Positions 1 to 5,876 of a stretch of 15,444 bases of DNA are shown piece by piece. The DNA is from an uncultured Treponema sp. Lineage in GTDB: Bacteria; Spirochaetota; Spirochaetia; Treponematales; Treponemataceae. The notes under the pieces are model-generated. The model was not told the DNA's origin. It made no database searches and saw nothing but the letters and a program-made list of their open reading frames with translations. Position numbers and translations under genes: made by a program. The first letter of the stretch is position 1. Each line of letters begins with the position of its first letter. Where the stretch lies: contig CAKZZO010000138.1 in the NCBI GenBank assembly GCA_937885175.1, positions 1-15,444 on the forward strand, in the 5' to 3' direction.

Positions 1-72
1 TAGCATAGATTTTAGATTTTAAACAGCCCTGTTTTTCAAAAATTGATTTCCGTGGGTTTACGGCTTTTCCCC

Positions 73-101
73 TTTTAAGATATTTTTTTTTGCTATACAA
101 T
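73..101 (+). promoter_or_regulatory. Probable promoter of the esterase gene, leaderless geometry
   Basis: A TACAAT hexamer at 96-101 ends 6 nt before the ATG at 108, so a transcript starting about 7 nt downstream of the -10 box would begin at the start codon itself. A weak -35-like TTTTAA sits at 73-78, 17 nt upstream. No purine-rich ribosome binding site lies before the ATG. The -10 is convincing by position; the -35 is weak. Confidence 0.45.
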
Positions 102-107
102 GAATGT

Positions 108-980
108 ATGAAAAAGCCCCTGCTTGCCCTGTTGCTGTTTTGTTCACTTACACTTCTCTTTGCCCGAGAGCGCATTTTTCTCTGGGAGGATGTGCCTAGC
201 ATGGAAGTAAATGTGCGGGATACGATTCTCTATCCTTCGGTCGTAAGGCGCCAGGACGGAAAGAAAACGGCTGCCGTAGTCATCTGTCCGGGAGGAAGTT
301 ACCATCATCTGGGTATGCCCCACGAGGGATTTGCCTCTCAAGAGTGGTTTAATTCCGTGGGAGTAAGTGCATTTGTGCTCCGCTATCGGGTGGCATACAA
401 CCACCACCATCACCCCGCCATGTTGGAGGACATTCAGATGGCAATTGCCTACATCCGCGAACACGCTGACGAATACAATATTGACCCGGAAAAAATCGGC
501 GCAATCGGCTACAGTGCGGGCGGACACTTGGTGACCATGGCGGGTGCCTTTGGCACAAAAAGCGAACTGGAAAAACTGGGAGTATACACGGCGGTGAGCG
601 TGCGTCCCGATTTTGTCATGCCCATCTATCCGGTTGTCTCCATGCAGGACGACATTGCCCACAGGCGTTCCCGCAAAAGCCTCTTGCATCAAGACCAAAG
701 TCAGGAGCGCAAAGACCGATTTTCCATGGAGCTGCAAATTCCCGATGACATGCCGCCCACATTCCTGCTTGCCTGCGAGGATGATTCCGTGGTGCTGTTT
801 GAAAATTCACTGCGTCTGGATGCCGCCCTTACGGCAAAAAACATTCCCCATCTTTTTGTCCACTACCAACAGGGTGACCACGGCTTTGGCATGAAAAAAA
901 ACAGTGCCATTATGAAAGCCCAGCACTGGAATGACGAAAAACTGCTGCCCTGGCTAAAAAAAATCGGCATGATTGAGTAG
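108..980 (+). CDS. Exported alpha/beta-hydrolase, esterase/acetyl-xylan-esterase-like
   Basis: A 290-residue serine hydrolase of the alpha/beta fold, close in pattern to the BD-FAE/acetyl esterase group. A TTG six codons upstream (90) is also in frame, but the ATG at 108 begins a clean signal peptide: MKK, then a leucine-rich core, then LFA before RER as a likely cleavage site. Counting from that ATG, an oxyanion-type PGGSY lies at about residues 61-65, the nucleophile elbow GYSAG puts Ser at 136, an Asp follows in EDDSVV near 225-226, and the catalytic His is in GDHGFG at 258. Together these make a complete Ser-Asp-His triad. The protein is expected in the periplasm or outside, perhaps deacetylating or de-esterifying plant polysaccharide; the substrate is inference. 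It stands alone, with the next gene on the opposite strand. Confidence 0.85.
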   Translation: MKKPLLALLLFCSLTLLFARERIFLWEDVPSMEVNVRDTILYPSVVRRQDGKKTAAVVICPGGSYHHLGMPHEGFASQEWFNSVGVSAFVLRYRVAYNHHHHPAMLEDIQMAIAYIREHADEYNIDPEKIGAIGYSAGGHLVTMAGAFGTKSELEKLGVYTAVSVRPDFVMPIYPVVSMQDDIAHRRSRKSLLHQDQSQERKDRFSMELQIPDDMPPTFLLACEDDSVVLFENSLRLDAALTAKNIPHLFVHYQQGDHGFGMKKNSAIMKAQHWNDEKLLPWLKKIGMIE

Positions 981-1058
981 CCCGGATGGTAGCGGGCGCG
1001 GAGCGAGTGCGCAGCACCGAGGGTGGCTGAGCCACGGACAGCCGTTATAGCCTTTCTG
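981..1058. other. GC-rich intergenic segment with several short dyads
   Basis: This stretch directly follows the esterase stop codon and holds no gene. It is much richer in G and C than the A-rich sequence after it. It contains a perfect small hairpin (GTGGC at 1023-1027, loop TGA, GCCAC at 1031-1035) and GCGC repeats flanking a short loop around 997-1012. No T-run follows, so it does not look like an intrinsic terminator of the esterase. It resembles REP-type dispersed intergenic elements in style, but only one clear copy is present here, so that reading is a guess. Confidence 0.3.
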
Positions 1059-1074
1059 CACTAAACTAAAAAGC

Positions 1075-1111
1075 AAAAAAAATGTCCGCCGGCGCATACA
1101 CACTGGCGGAC
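1075..1111 (-). terminator. Intrinsic terminator of fabV
   Basis: Read on the minus strand, GTCCGCC (1111-1105) pairs perfectly with GGCGGAC (1090-1084); GTGT against GCGC with G-T wobbles can extend the stem inward. The stem is followed by an A and then a run of eight T (1082-1075). It begins 19 nt after the fabV stop codon. On the plus strand no T-run follows, so it is one-directional. Confidence 0.85.
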
Positions 1112-1129
1112 AATATAAAAATCTTTCCT

Positions 1130-2359
1130 CTACTCAATCACATCCATGCGGGCCAAGTCTTTTTCGTAGTCAACGCCTTCCACATCAAAGCCGTTGATTG
1201 CGAGGAAGTCATGGCGGATGCCGTCCAAATCAACAACATCGTAAATGGTGTCCTGAGTGAGTTTTGCCATTTTTCCGTCAATGATTTTCTGTGTCTCGGG
1301 GTCAAGTTCCCAGTCATCAATACGAATGCGGTTTTCTTCATCAACCGGCACCTTGTCAGCAGCATTGTTTGCACCTGTGTAGAGACGTTCTGCAAAGAGG
1401 CGTTCCATCTGCTCGATACAGCCTTCGTGCTTGCCCTGTGCCTTCTGCACCTTGAAGAGACAGCCCAGATAGAGAACGACAATCGGGATAACTGCAGATG
1501 AACGGGTAATCAGTCCCTTGTTCACGCTGACGTAGGCTGCACCACCGATTTTTTTGAGCTGTGCATCGATTGTCTTTGCACGGGCTTCCAAGTCTTTCTT
1601 TGCAGCACCAATGGTTCCGTCGCGGTAGATTGCATGGCTCAGTTTGGGACCGATGTATGAGTAGGCGATAGTGCGGCAACCGTCTGCCAGCACGTCTGCG
1701 TCGCCCAACTGCTTAATCCAGCGTTCCCAGTCTTCACCGCCCATTACCTTTACGGTGTTGGCAATTTCTTCTTCGTTTGCGGGCTGAGCCTCAAGGTCGG
1801 TCATTTTTCCGGTCATCATGTCCAAAGACGGTCCTTTGTAGACTTCGCCAATCGGCTTTAGGACTGATTTGTAGAGTACTTTTGTATCGGGGTCTGTGCG
1901 GACGGGAGAAGCCAGTGAGTAGATAATCAGGTCGAACTTAGTTCCCCATTTTTTGATTTCGTCGATTACGGTCTGGCGACATTCATCGCTGTATGCGTCT
2001 GCGTTAAAGGTGGTTGCCTTGAGTCCGGCAGCCTTTGCAGACTTTTCAAACTGCATGTTGTTGTACCAGCCGGGAGTACCGCCCTTTGTTTCAGTCGCTT
2101 CTTTTTCAAAGGAAACGCCAATGGTGTCCGCACCGTATTCAAACGCAGCGGAAATGCGGCTTGCAAGTCCGTATCCGGTAGAACATCCGAGAACAAGCAC
2201 TGTCTTGGGGCCTTTTCCACCCTCTTTCAGCGTTTTGATTCCGCGCTTTGCCTTCTGAGAAAGCACATAGTCAATCTGACGTACCGTGTCCTTTGCGCAT
2301 CCAATCGGATGGGCATTGATACAAATGTTTGAGCGAACCATCGGTTTAATAACAGCCAT
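1130..2359 (-). CDS. fabV: Trans-2-enoyl-CoA / enoyl-ACP reductase (NADH), FabV family
   Basis: A 409-residue cytosolic reductase that reduces the trans-2 double bond of enoyl-CoA or enoyl-ACP with NADH, a step in fatty-acid synthesis and in butyryl-CoA formation. The length fits the family (about 400). Near the N-terminus is the nucleotide-binding glycine motif GCSTGYGLASR (residues 58-68), followed by the SFEKE segment at 83-87. The family's catalytic Tyr-X8-Lys is present as Tyr245 and Lys254, with a second conserved tyrosine at 235 in YSYIGP. The Treponema denticola enzyme of this family is the well-known Ter that prefers crotonyl-CoA; which substrate this one prefers cannot be read from sequence. 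The ATG is preceded by AGGGGA with 5 nt spacing (2370-2365). The gene has its own promoter and terminator, so it is monocistronic. Confidence 0.95.
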   Translation of the reverse strand: MAVIKPMVRSNICINAHPIGCAKDTVRQIDYVLSQKAKRGIKTLKEGGKGPKTVLVLGCSTGYGLASRISAAFEYGADTIGVSFEKEATETKGGTPGWYNNMQFEKSAKAAGLKATTFNADAYSDECRQTVIDEIKKWGTKFDLIIYSLASPVRTDPDTKVLYKSVLKPIGEVYKGPSLDMMTGKMTDLEAQPANEEEIANTVKVMGGEDWERWIKQLGDADVLADGCRTIAYSYIGPKLSHAIYRDGTIGAAKKDLEARAKTIDAQLKKIGGAAYVSVNKGLITRSSAVIPIVVLYLGCLFKVQKAQGKHEGCIEQMERLFAERLYTGANNAADKVPVDEENRIRIDDWELDPETQKIIDGKMAKLTQDTIYDVVDLDGIRHDFLAINGFDVEGVDYEKDLARMDVIE

Positions 2360-2364
2360 TGAAA

Positions 2365-2370
2365 TCCCCT
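2365..2370 (-). promoter_or_regulatory. Shine-Dalgarno site of fabV
   Basis: On the minus strand AGGGGA lies 5 nt before the fabV ATG (2359). It fixes the start codon and contrasts with the leaderless-type starts elsewhere in the window. Confidence 0.75.
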
Positions 2371-2395
2371 ATAAATATAAAGTAATGATATCTTT

Positions 2396-2424
2396 ATCAT
2401 ATCCAGTCTGACATTTTTCGTCAA
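2396..2424 (-). promoter_or_regulatory. Promoter of fabV
   Basis: On the minus strand TTGACG (2424-2419) and TATGAT (2401-2396) are separated by exactly 17 nt, a near-consensus sigma-70-type promoter. It predicts a start near 2389 and a leader of about 30 nt carrying the AGGGGA ribosome binding site. The -35 box lies inside the loop of an inverted repeat (2407-2433), so a protein bound there would compete with polymerase. Confidence 0.8.
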
Positions 2425-2433
2425 TATGTCAGA
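2407..2433. promoter_or_regulatory. Operator-like inverted repeat over the fabV -35 box
   Basis: TCTGACAT at 2407-2414 and its exact reverse complement ATGTCAGA at 2426-2433 are separated by 11 nt, giving a centre-to-centre spacing of 19 bp, close to two helical turns. The fabV -35 box sits between them. A third half-site, TCTGAC, occurs at 2464-2469. This arrangement fits a dimeric repressor site; no such regulator is encoded in the window. Confidence 0.5.
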
Positions 2434-2469
2434 TTAAAAAACTACGTCCTTGTAGTTTTTTAATCTGAC
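2428..2469. repeat. Perfect 18-bp inverted repeat with 6-nt loop
   Basis: The arms at 2428-2445 and 2452-2469 are exact reverse complements over 18 bp, around the loop GTCCTT. The outer ends carry GTCAGA/TCTGAC, shared with the neighbouring operator-like repeat, and the inner part is A/T-rich. No T-run follows it on the plus strand and it ends 3 nt upstream of the fabV -35 box, so it is not a convincing terminator. It may be a binding site, a cruciform or a small mobile repeat. Confidence 0.75.
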
Positions 2470-2486
2470 GGCAGCGAGCTACCGTC
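2467..2486. repeat. Imperfect hairpin abutting the 18-bp palindrome
   Basis: GACGG (2467-2471) pairs with CCGTC (2482-2486); after one mismatch, AGC (2473-2475) pairs with GCT (2478-2480) around a two-base centre. It overlaps the last 3 nt of the longer palindrome, so the two cannot both form fully in one strand. Confidence 0.45.
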
Positions 2487-2529
2487 ATGCATTTCAGGAG
2501 GGGGCTGAGGGTGGAAGTTGAAATTTAAT

Positions 2530-2558
2530 TTGATAAATTTGGGATGTTTGTGTATAAT
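2530..2558 (+). promoter_or_regulatory. Promoter of the diguanylate cyclase gene
   Basis: TTGATA at 2530-2535 and a consensus TATAAT at 2553-2558 are separated by 17 nt. Transcription would start near 2565, leaving a leader of about 14 nt before the ATG at 2579. The only ribosome-binding-like sequence is GAGAG at 2565-2569, so translation initiation may be weak. The promoter points away from fabV. Confidence 0.8.
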
Positions 2559-2578
2559 TAAAAAGAGAGCCGACTGGA

Positions 2579-3925
2579 ATGCAACAAAGAGACGAAATAA
2601 AGAAAAATAACTCATTTCTCATTCCCATTGTTGCATTTTTTATCATGCTGTTTATTGTCGCTTTTGTCATCAGCCAGCTTTGGGTTGCGGAGCGGGAAAA
2701 ACAGCGGACACATGCAAAAAATCTGATTGAGCAAGTTGTAGTCAACCTTACCACTACGCTCAACGAATACTTTGACAACACCCAATTCTGGCGGTCTTAC
2801 ATCATAAAGAACAAAGGGCAGGTTCCTCATTTTGACGACATTGCCGAAGCACTGTATTCTACGAGTTCCTGTATTGCCAGCATCCAACTCGCTCCAGACG
2901 GCATTATCACCTATTCCTATCCACAAATCAGTGATATGGAAAACACTAATCTCTTTACTGACCCCATTCACCGAGATGACGCAAAATATTCCCGCCTTGC
3001 AAACCTTACCACCATTACGGGGCCATTTCCCCAAAGGCGCGGAGGCAGCGGACTAACAATCAGAACGCCCATTACCATCAAGGAAAAAGATAACGCGCAG
3101 GTTTTTTGGGGATTTTCGACCATCACTCTGCGGGCGGAGGAAATTTTTAAGGAAGCCCACCTTCCAGACCTAAGGGATGACGATTATCACTATCAACTCA
3201 AAAGCATCAATCCCCACAAAGGCAAGCTGGACACAATCCAATGCTCTACCTATGACACGCTGAAAAATCCCGTTTCCCTGACTTTTGGCGTGCACAACAC
3301 TGCATGGACACTTTTTATCGCTCCCAAGAAAGGCTGGGTAAACTATTCAACCATCGTATTTGAAATAATCATCGGACTTGTCTTTTCTCTTTTGATTTCC
3401 TTTAGTGCGGCTTCCATTTGGAATCTTATTCGCCGTGAGTCCACCTTTAAGAAACTCTCTTACGTTGACTCTTTGACTAAATTGCAGAACAGCCGCAAAT
3501 TCTACGAGATTCTCAACCATTTGCACTCTGAGGACAAACCCTTTGCCGTCGTATACATTGACTTGAATAAATTTAAGCCGATAAACGACAACCATGGACA
3601 CCGCAGTGGCGATGAATTGCTGATTATTGTCTCCAAGAAACTGAGAAACTGTATTCGGGAAGGAGACGAAATCTTCCGCATTGGCGGCGATGAATTTGCC
3701 ATTATCGTACCAAATCAAATTACCATTAACGGACTTTCAAATCTGGTTCAGCGAATCAAGGCTTCTATTGGCCGCACAACTGTTCTGGGTAACTCCACGG
3801 TGCAGATCACCGCATCCATCGGCTATGCCCGCTATCCGCAGGACGGCTCCTCCTTTGAAAACATCGTCCAAATCGCCGAAGAAATGATGTACGCCGACAA
3901 AAAATCCATGGGCGAAGAAAGATAA
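2579..3925 (+). CDS. Membrane diguanylate cyclase, CHASE-like sensor plus GGDEF domain
   Basis: A 448-residue inner-membrane signalling enzyme predicted to make cyclic di-GMP from two GTP. A first membrane helix spans about residues 13-36, an extracytoplasmic sensor follows to about 250, a second helix spans about 257-282, and a GGDEF domain fills 290-448. The sensor has the CHASE pattern: a SIQLAPDGIITYSYP segment (101-115), a GPF near 148-150 and VFWGF at 175-179. The catalytic GGDEF is intact at 369-373. The product-inhibition I-site RxxD is also intact (Arg360, Asp363), five residues upstream, so feedback control by c-di-GMP is expected. There is no EAL domain. The ligand is not predictable. 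The gene is monocistronic from its own near-consensus promoter, diverging from fabV. Confidence 0.93.
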   Translation: MQQRDEIKKNNSFLIPIVAFFIMLFIVAFVISQLWVAEREKQRTHAKNLIEQVVVNLTTTLNEYFDNTQFWRSYIIKNKGQVPHFDDIAEALYSTSSCIASIQLAPDGIITYSYPQISDMENTNLFTDPIHRDDAKYSRLANLTTITGPFPQRRGGSGLTIRTPITIKEKDNAQVFWGFSTITLRAEEIFKEAHLPDLRDDDYHYQLKSINPHKGKLDTIQCSTYDTLKNPVSLTFGVHNTAWTLFIAPKKGWVNYSTIVFEIIIGLVFSLLISFSAASIWNLIRRESTFKKLSYVDSLTKLQNSRKFYEILNHLHSEDKPFAVVYIDLNKFKPINDNHGHRSGDELLIIVSKKLRNCIREGDEIFRIGGDEFAIIVPNQITINGLSNLVQRIKASIGRTTVLGNSTVQITASIGYARYPQDGSSFENIVQIAEEMMYADKKSMGEER

Positions 3926-3949
3926 CATTTTTCCCCTGAAAAGCCGAAG

Positions 3950-3966
3950 CGCAACAGGACGTTGCG
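3950..3966 (-). terminator. Weak hairpin downstream of tRNA-Gly
   Basis: CGCAAC (3950-3955) and GTTGCG (3961-3966) form a perfect 6-bp stem with a 5-nt loop. On the minus strand it lies about 15 nt after the tRNA and is followed, after 7 nt, by a short TTTT. It could terminate the tRNA transcript, or serve the converging diguanylate cyclase transcript, but the U-tract is poor in both directions. Confidence 0.35.
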
Positions 3967-3981
3967 ATGGGCAAAGTTTTG

Positions 3982-4052
3982 AGCGGTTGACGGGAGTCGA
4001 ACCCGCCTCACGGGCTTGGGAAGCCTGGGTACTACCGATGTACTACAACCGC
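3982..4052 (-). tRNA. tRNA-Gly, anticodon CCC
   Basis: The minus strand folds into a full cloverleaf. The acceptor stem is GCGGTTG with CAACCGC (7 bp), the D stem is GTAC/GTAC with GG in the loop, and the anticodon stem is CAGGC/GCCCG with one A-C mismatch. The seven-base loop TTCCCAA places CCC at positions 34-36, and the T arm has the loop TTCGACT. The discriminator base is T and CCA is not encoded. It reads GGG glycine codons. It is transcribed divergently from the pseudouridine synthase gene; its own promoter is not clear, though TATAAA lies 4 nt upstream. Confidence 0.95.
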
Positions 4053-4077
4053 GTTTTTTATACAGTAGCGTAAACAG

Positions 4078-4106
4078 TGGAAATTTGCAACTGCATTCGG
4101 TATAAT
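4078..4106 (+). promoter_or_regulatory. Promoter of the pseudouridine synthase-omptin operon, leaderless geometry
   Basis: A consensus TATAAT at 4101-4106 has a TGGAAA -35-like hexamer at 4078-4083, 17 nt upstream (4 of 6 bases match TTGACA). The ATG at 4114 begins 7 nt after the -10, where transcription would start. The in-frame ATG at 4105 overlaps the -10 box itself, so it would not be in the transcript; this decides for 4114. Confidence 0.65.
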
Positions 4107-4113
4107 GAAAGGC

Positions 4114-4869
4114 ATGAAAGTCACTCCCGATTACACGGTCATTTATGATGATGAAGATATTGTCGTACTCAATAAACGCTCCGGGCTTTTGATTGCCCAA
4201 GACCGCTATGACGATGCAGCTCCGCGACTGGACATAATTGCCCAGAAAACATTCGGAAAACTCTATGCCGTGCACCGCATCGACAAGGACACCAGCGGCT
4301 GTGTCATCTATGCAAAAAATGCAGATGCCCACCGTTCACTTTCCATGCAGTTTGAAAATCGTGAAGTTGAAAAAATCTATCACTGCCTTGTAAACGGCCG
4401 CCCCCTCTGGGAAGAAAAACATCTTGACCTTCCACTGCTTCCAGACGGAGACCAGCGGCACCGCACGGTACCCAGCGCACGCAATGGCAAGGATGCGGTA
4501 ACCGATTTTACCCTGCTTGGTGTCTGCGGCCCTTACAGTTGGATTGAAGCAAGGCCTCGCACTGGTAGAACCCATCAGATTCGCGCCCACCTAAAAGAAC
4601 TGGGCTTGGGCATTGTGTGCGACCCCCTCTACAGCGGAAACCAAAAGCCTGTATTTCTCAGCGAAATCAAGCGCAAATGGAACGGAGACCCAGACACAGA
4701 GCGACCCTTGCTCAGCCGCCTCGCCCTTCACGCCTATCGCCTTACGGTAACTCACCCAAAATCTGGCCAGCGCATTACATTCACTGCACCCTACTCCAAG
4801 GACATGGATGCCACCCGTAAGCAGCTCAAATCAATTTTTGGCGTAGACCCACTGGAAGAAAAAGCGTAG
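4114..4869 (+). CDS. RluA-family RNA pseudouridine synthase, no S4 domain
   Basis: A 251-residue cytosolic enzyme that isomerises uridine to pseudouridine in rRNA or tRNA. The family signature HRIDKDTSG is intact with the catalytic Asp at residue 57 (counted from 4114), and the second conserved block RTGRTHQIRAHL follows near residue 148. The N-terminal S4 RNA-binding domain of RluC/RluD is absent, as in the shorter family members RluA and TruC, so the target base cannot be assigned. An ATG at 4105 would add three residues but overlaps the -10 box. The gene is first in an operon: the omptin-like gene starts 2 nt after its stop codon. RNA modification and surface proteolysis have no obvious link, so the pairing may only be shared transcription. 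Confidence 0.9.
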   Translation: MKVTPDYTVIYDDEDIVVLNKRSGLLIAQDRYDDAAPRLDIIAQKTFGKLYAVHRIDKDTSGCVIYAKNADAHRSLSMQFENREVEKIYHCLVNGRPLWEEKHLDLPLLPDGDQRHRTVPSARNGKDAVTDFTLLGVCGPYSWIEARPRTGRTHQIRAHLKELGLGIVCDPLYSGNQKPVFLSEIKRKWNGDPDTERPLLSRLALHAYRLTVTHPKSGQRITFTAPYSKDMDATRKQLKSIFGVDPLEEKA

Positions 4870-4871
4870 TA

Positions 4872-5876
4872 ATGAAAAAAATTCTTATGCTAACCCTTGC
4901 TCTTTTCGCTGCATCTCAGTTGTTTGCACAAGAAATTTCTACATATCGCAAGAACTGGCATCTTTCCATAGAACCGCACCTTGGCATTACCGAAGGAAAA
5001 GCCGGTGAATATGTCTTTAACATAATAAGCGGTGATGATGACCACAAGCTGAGTGAACTGCAATGGGACGAACATCCACTGTTTACCTTTGGCGCAAACC
5101 TTTGTGGCGGCTACAAAAATACCTTTTTGCGGCTTTCCTTTACAAGCGGGCTTCCGTCCACGCGCTGTGGCTCGATGGAAGATTCAGACTGGATGAACAG
5201 CAACGACACTTCCATGAAGACCACGCGCTCCATCAGCGAGAACACCCTCCTTTGCTACATTGATTTTGGCGCACAGGCAGGCTACACCTTTTCCATCCTT
5301 TCATGGCTTTCCCTTTCTCCCTTTGGTGAATTTGAATATCAGTACCGCAGTTTTTCCGCAAACAATGGCTACGGCTGGTATGGTAATAAAAACAGTCCCA
5401 TGGTTTCCTGGGATGACCCTTCCGCAAAATATTACGCGGCAGGTACCCTTTGCGGCATAGACTACTCCCGTATGATTCTCGCAACCTTTATCGGCGGCAC
5501 GGCACAGTTTTTTCTTCCTGCAAATCTGTCAGTCAAATTCTCCCTGGCAATTTCTCCCTACCTCTATGAAGAGGCAAATGACACGCATTACAATACTATA
5601 AACAAAAGTTCCAGTTCACAATATCTGGACATCATCCGTGCCGTTTGGTTTGGAAGCGCAAAATCATCCCTTGCCCTCTGCTACACGCTCAACTCCTCCT
5701 TTGACATAGGCTTGACTTTCTCCGCCAGAGCAAACTGGCTCCACAAAGGCATTACCGCCACTAAAAACACGGCAGGCAAATATATTGAAGATTCCAATTC
5801 CAAAAGTGGCATGGATCTCTATGAACTGAACCTCAAACTCTCGGTCACGTATCACTTTGGCGGGAAGTACAGATGA
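4872..5876 (+). CDS. Omptin-like outer-membrane aspartyl protease, first paralogue
   Basis: A 334-residue protein with a signal peptide (MKK, hydrophobic core, LFA before QEI; cleavage near residue 19) and alternating beta-barrel-type strands. It matches the omptin family (OmpT/Pla) in order. An NWHLSIEPHLGITEG start is followed by HKLSELQW and the block SMEDSDW, with Asp104 and Asp106 at the OmpT Asp83/Asp85 position. A NDTHY block then gives Asp237 and His239 at the Asp210/His212 position. The whole catalytic quartet is therefore present, in surface loops at the barrel rim. The length is close to the about 300-320 of known omptins. The C-terminal strand TYHF is followed by GKYR, so the aromatic end is not terminal. 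Its TGA overlaps the next ATG by 4 nt, predicting coupled translation. Substrate is unknown; a non-proteolytic barrel is possible. Confidence 0.8.
   Translation: MKKILMLTLALFAASQLFAQEISTYRKNWHLSIEPHLGITEGKAGEYVFNIISGDDDHKLSELQWDEHPLFTFGANLCGGYKNTFLRLSFTSGLPSTRCGSMEDSDWMNSNDTSMKTTRSISENTLLCYIDFGAQAGYTFSILSWLSLSPFGEFEYQYRSFSANNGYGWYGNKNSPMVSWDDPSAKYYAAGTLCGIDYSRMILATFIGGTAQFFLPANLSVKFSLAISPYLYEEANDTHYNTINKSSSSQYLDIIRAVWFGSAKSSLALCYTLNSSFDIGLTFSARANWLHKGITATKNTAGKYIEDSNSKSGMDLYELNLKLSVTYHFGGKYR

Noticed and set aside
21..36. Small A/T-rich hairpin with a T-run near the left edge (AAACA-gccc-TGTTT)
   Set aside because: Five mostly A-T pairs are too weak to call a terminator, and the gene it would serve lies outside the window.
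144..737. Long antisense reading frame opposite the esterase gene
   Set aside because: The plus-strand esterase has a complete catalytic triad and signal peptide. The antisense product is rich in His and Cys with no family pattern and has no ribosome binding site.
4105..4107. Upstream ATG as start of the pseudouridine synthase
   Set aside because: It overlaps the TATAAT box and would lie upstream of the predicted transcription start; the ATG at 4114 fits both promoter and family length.
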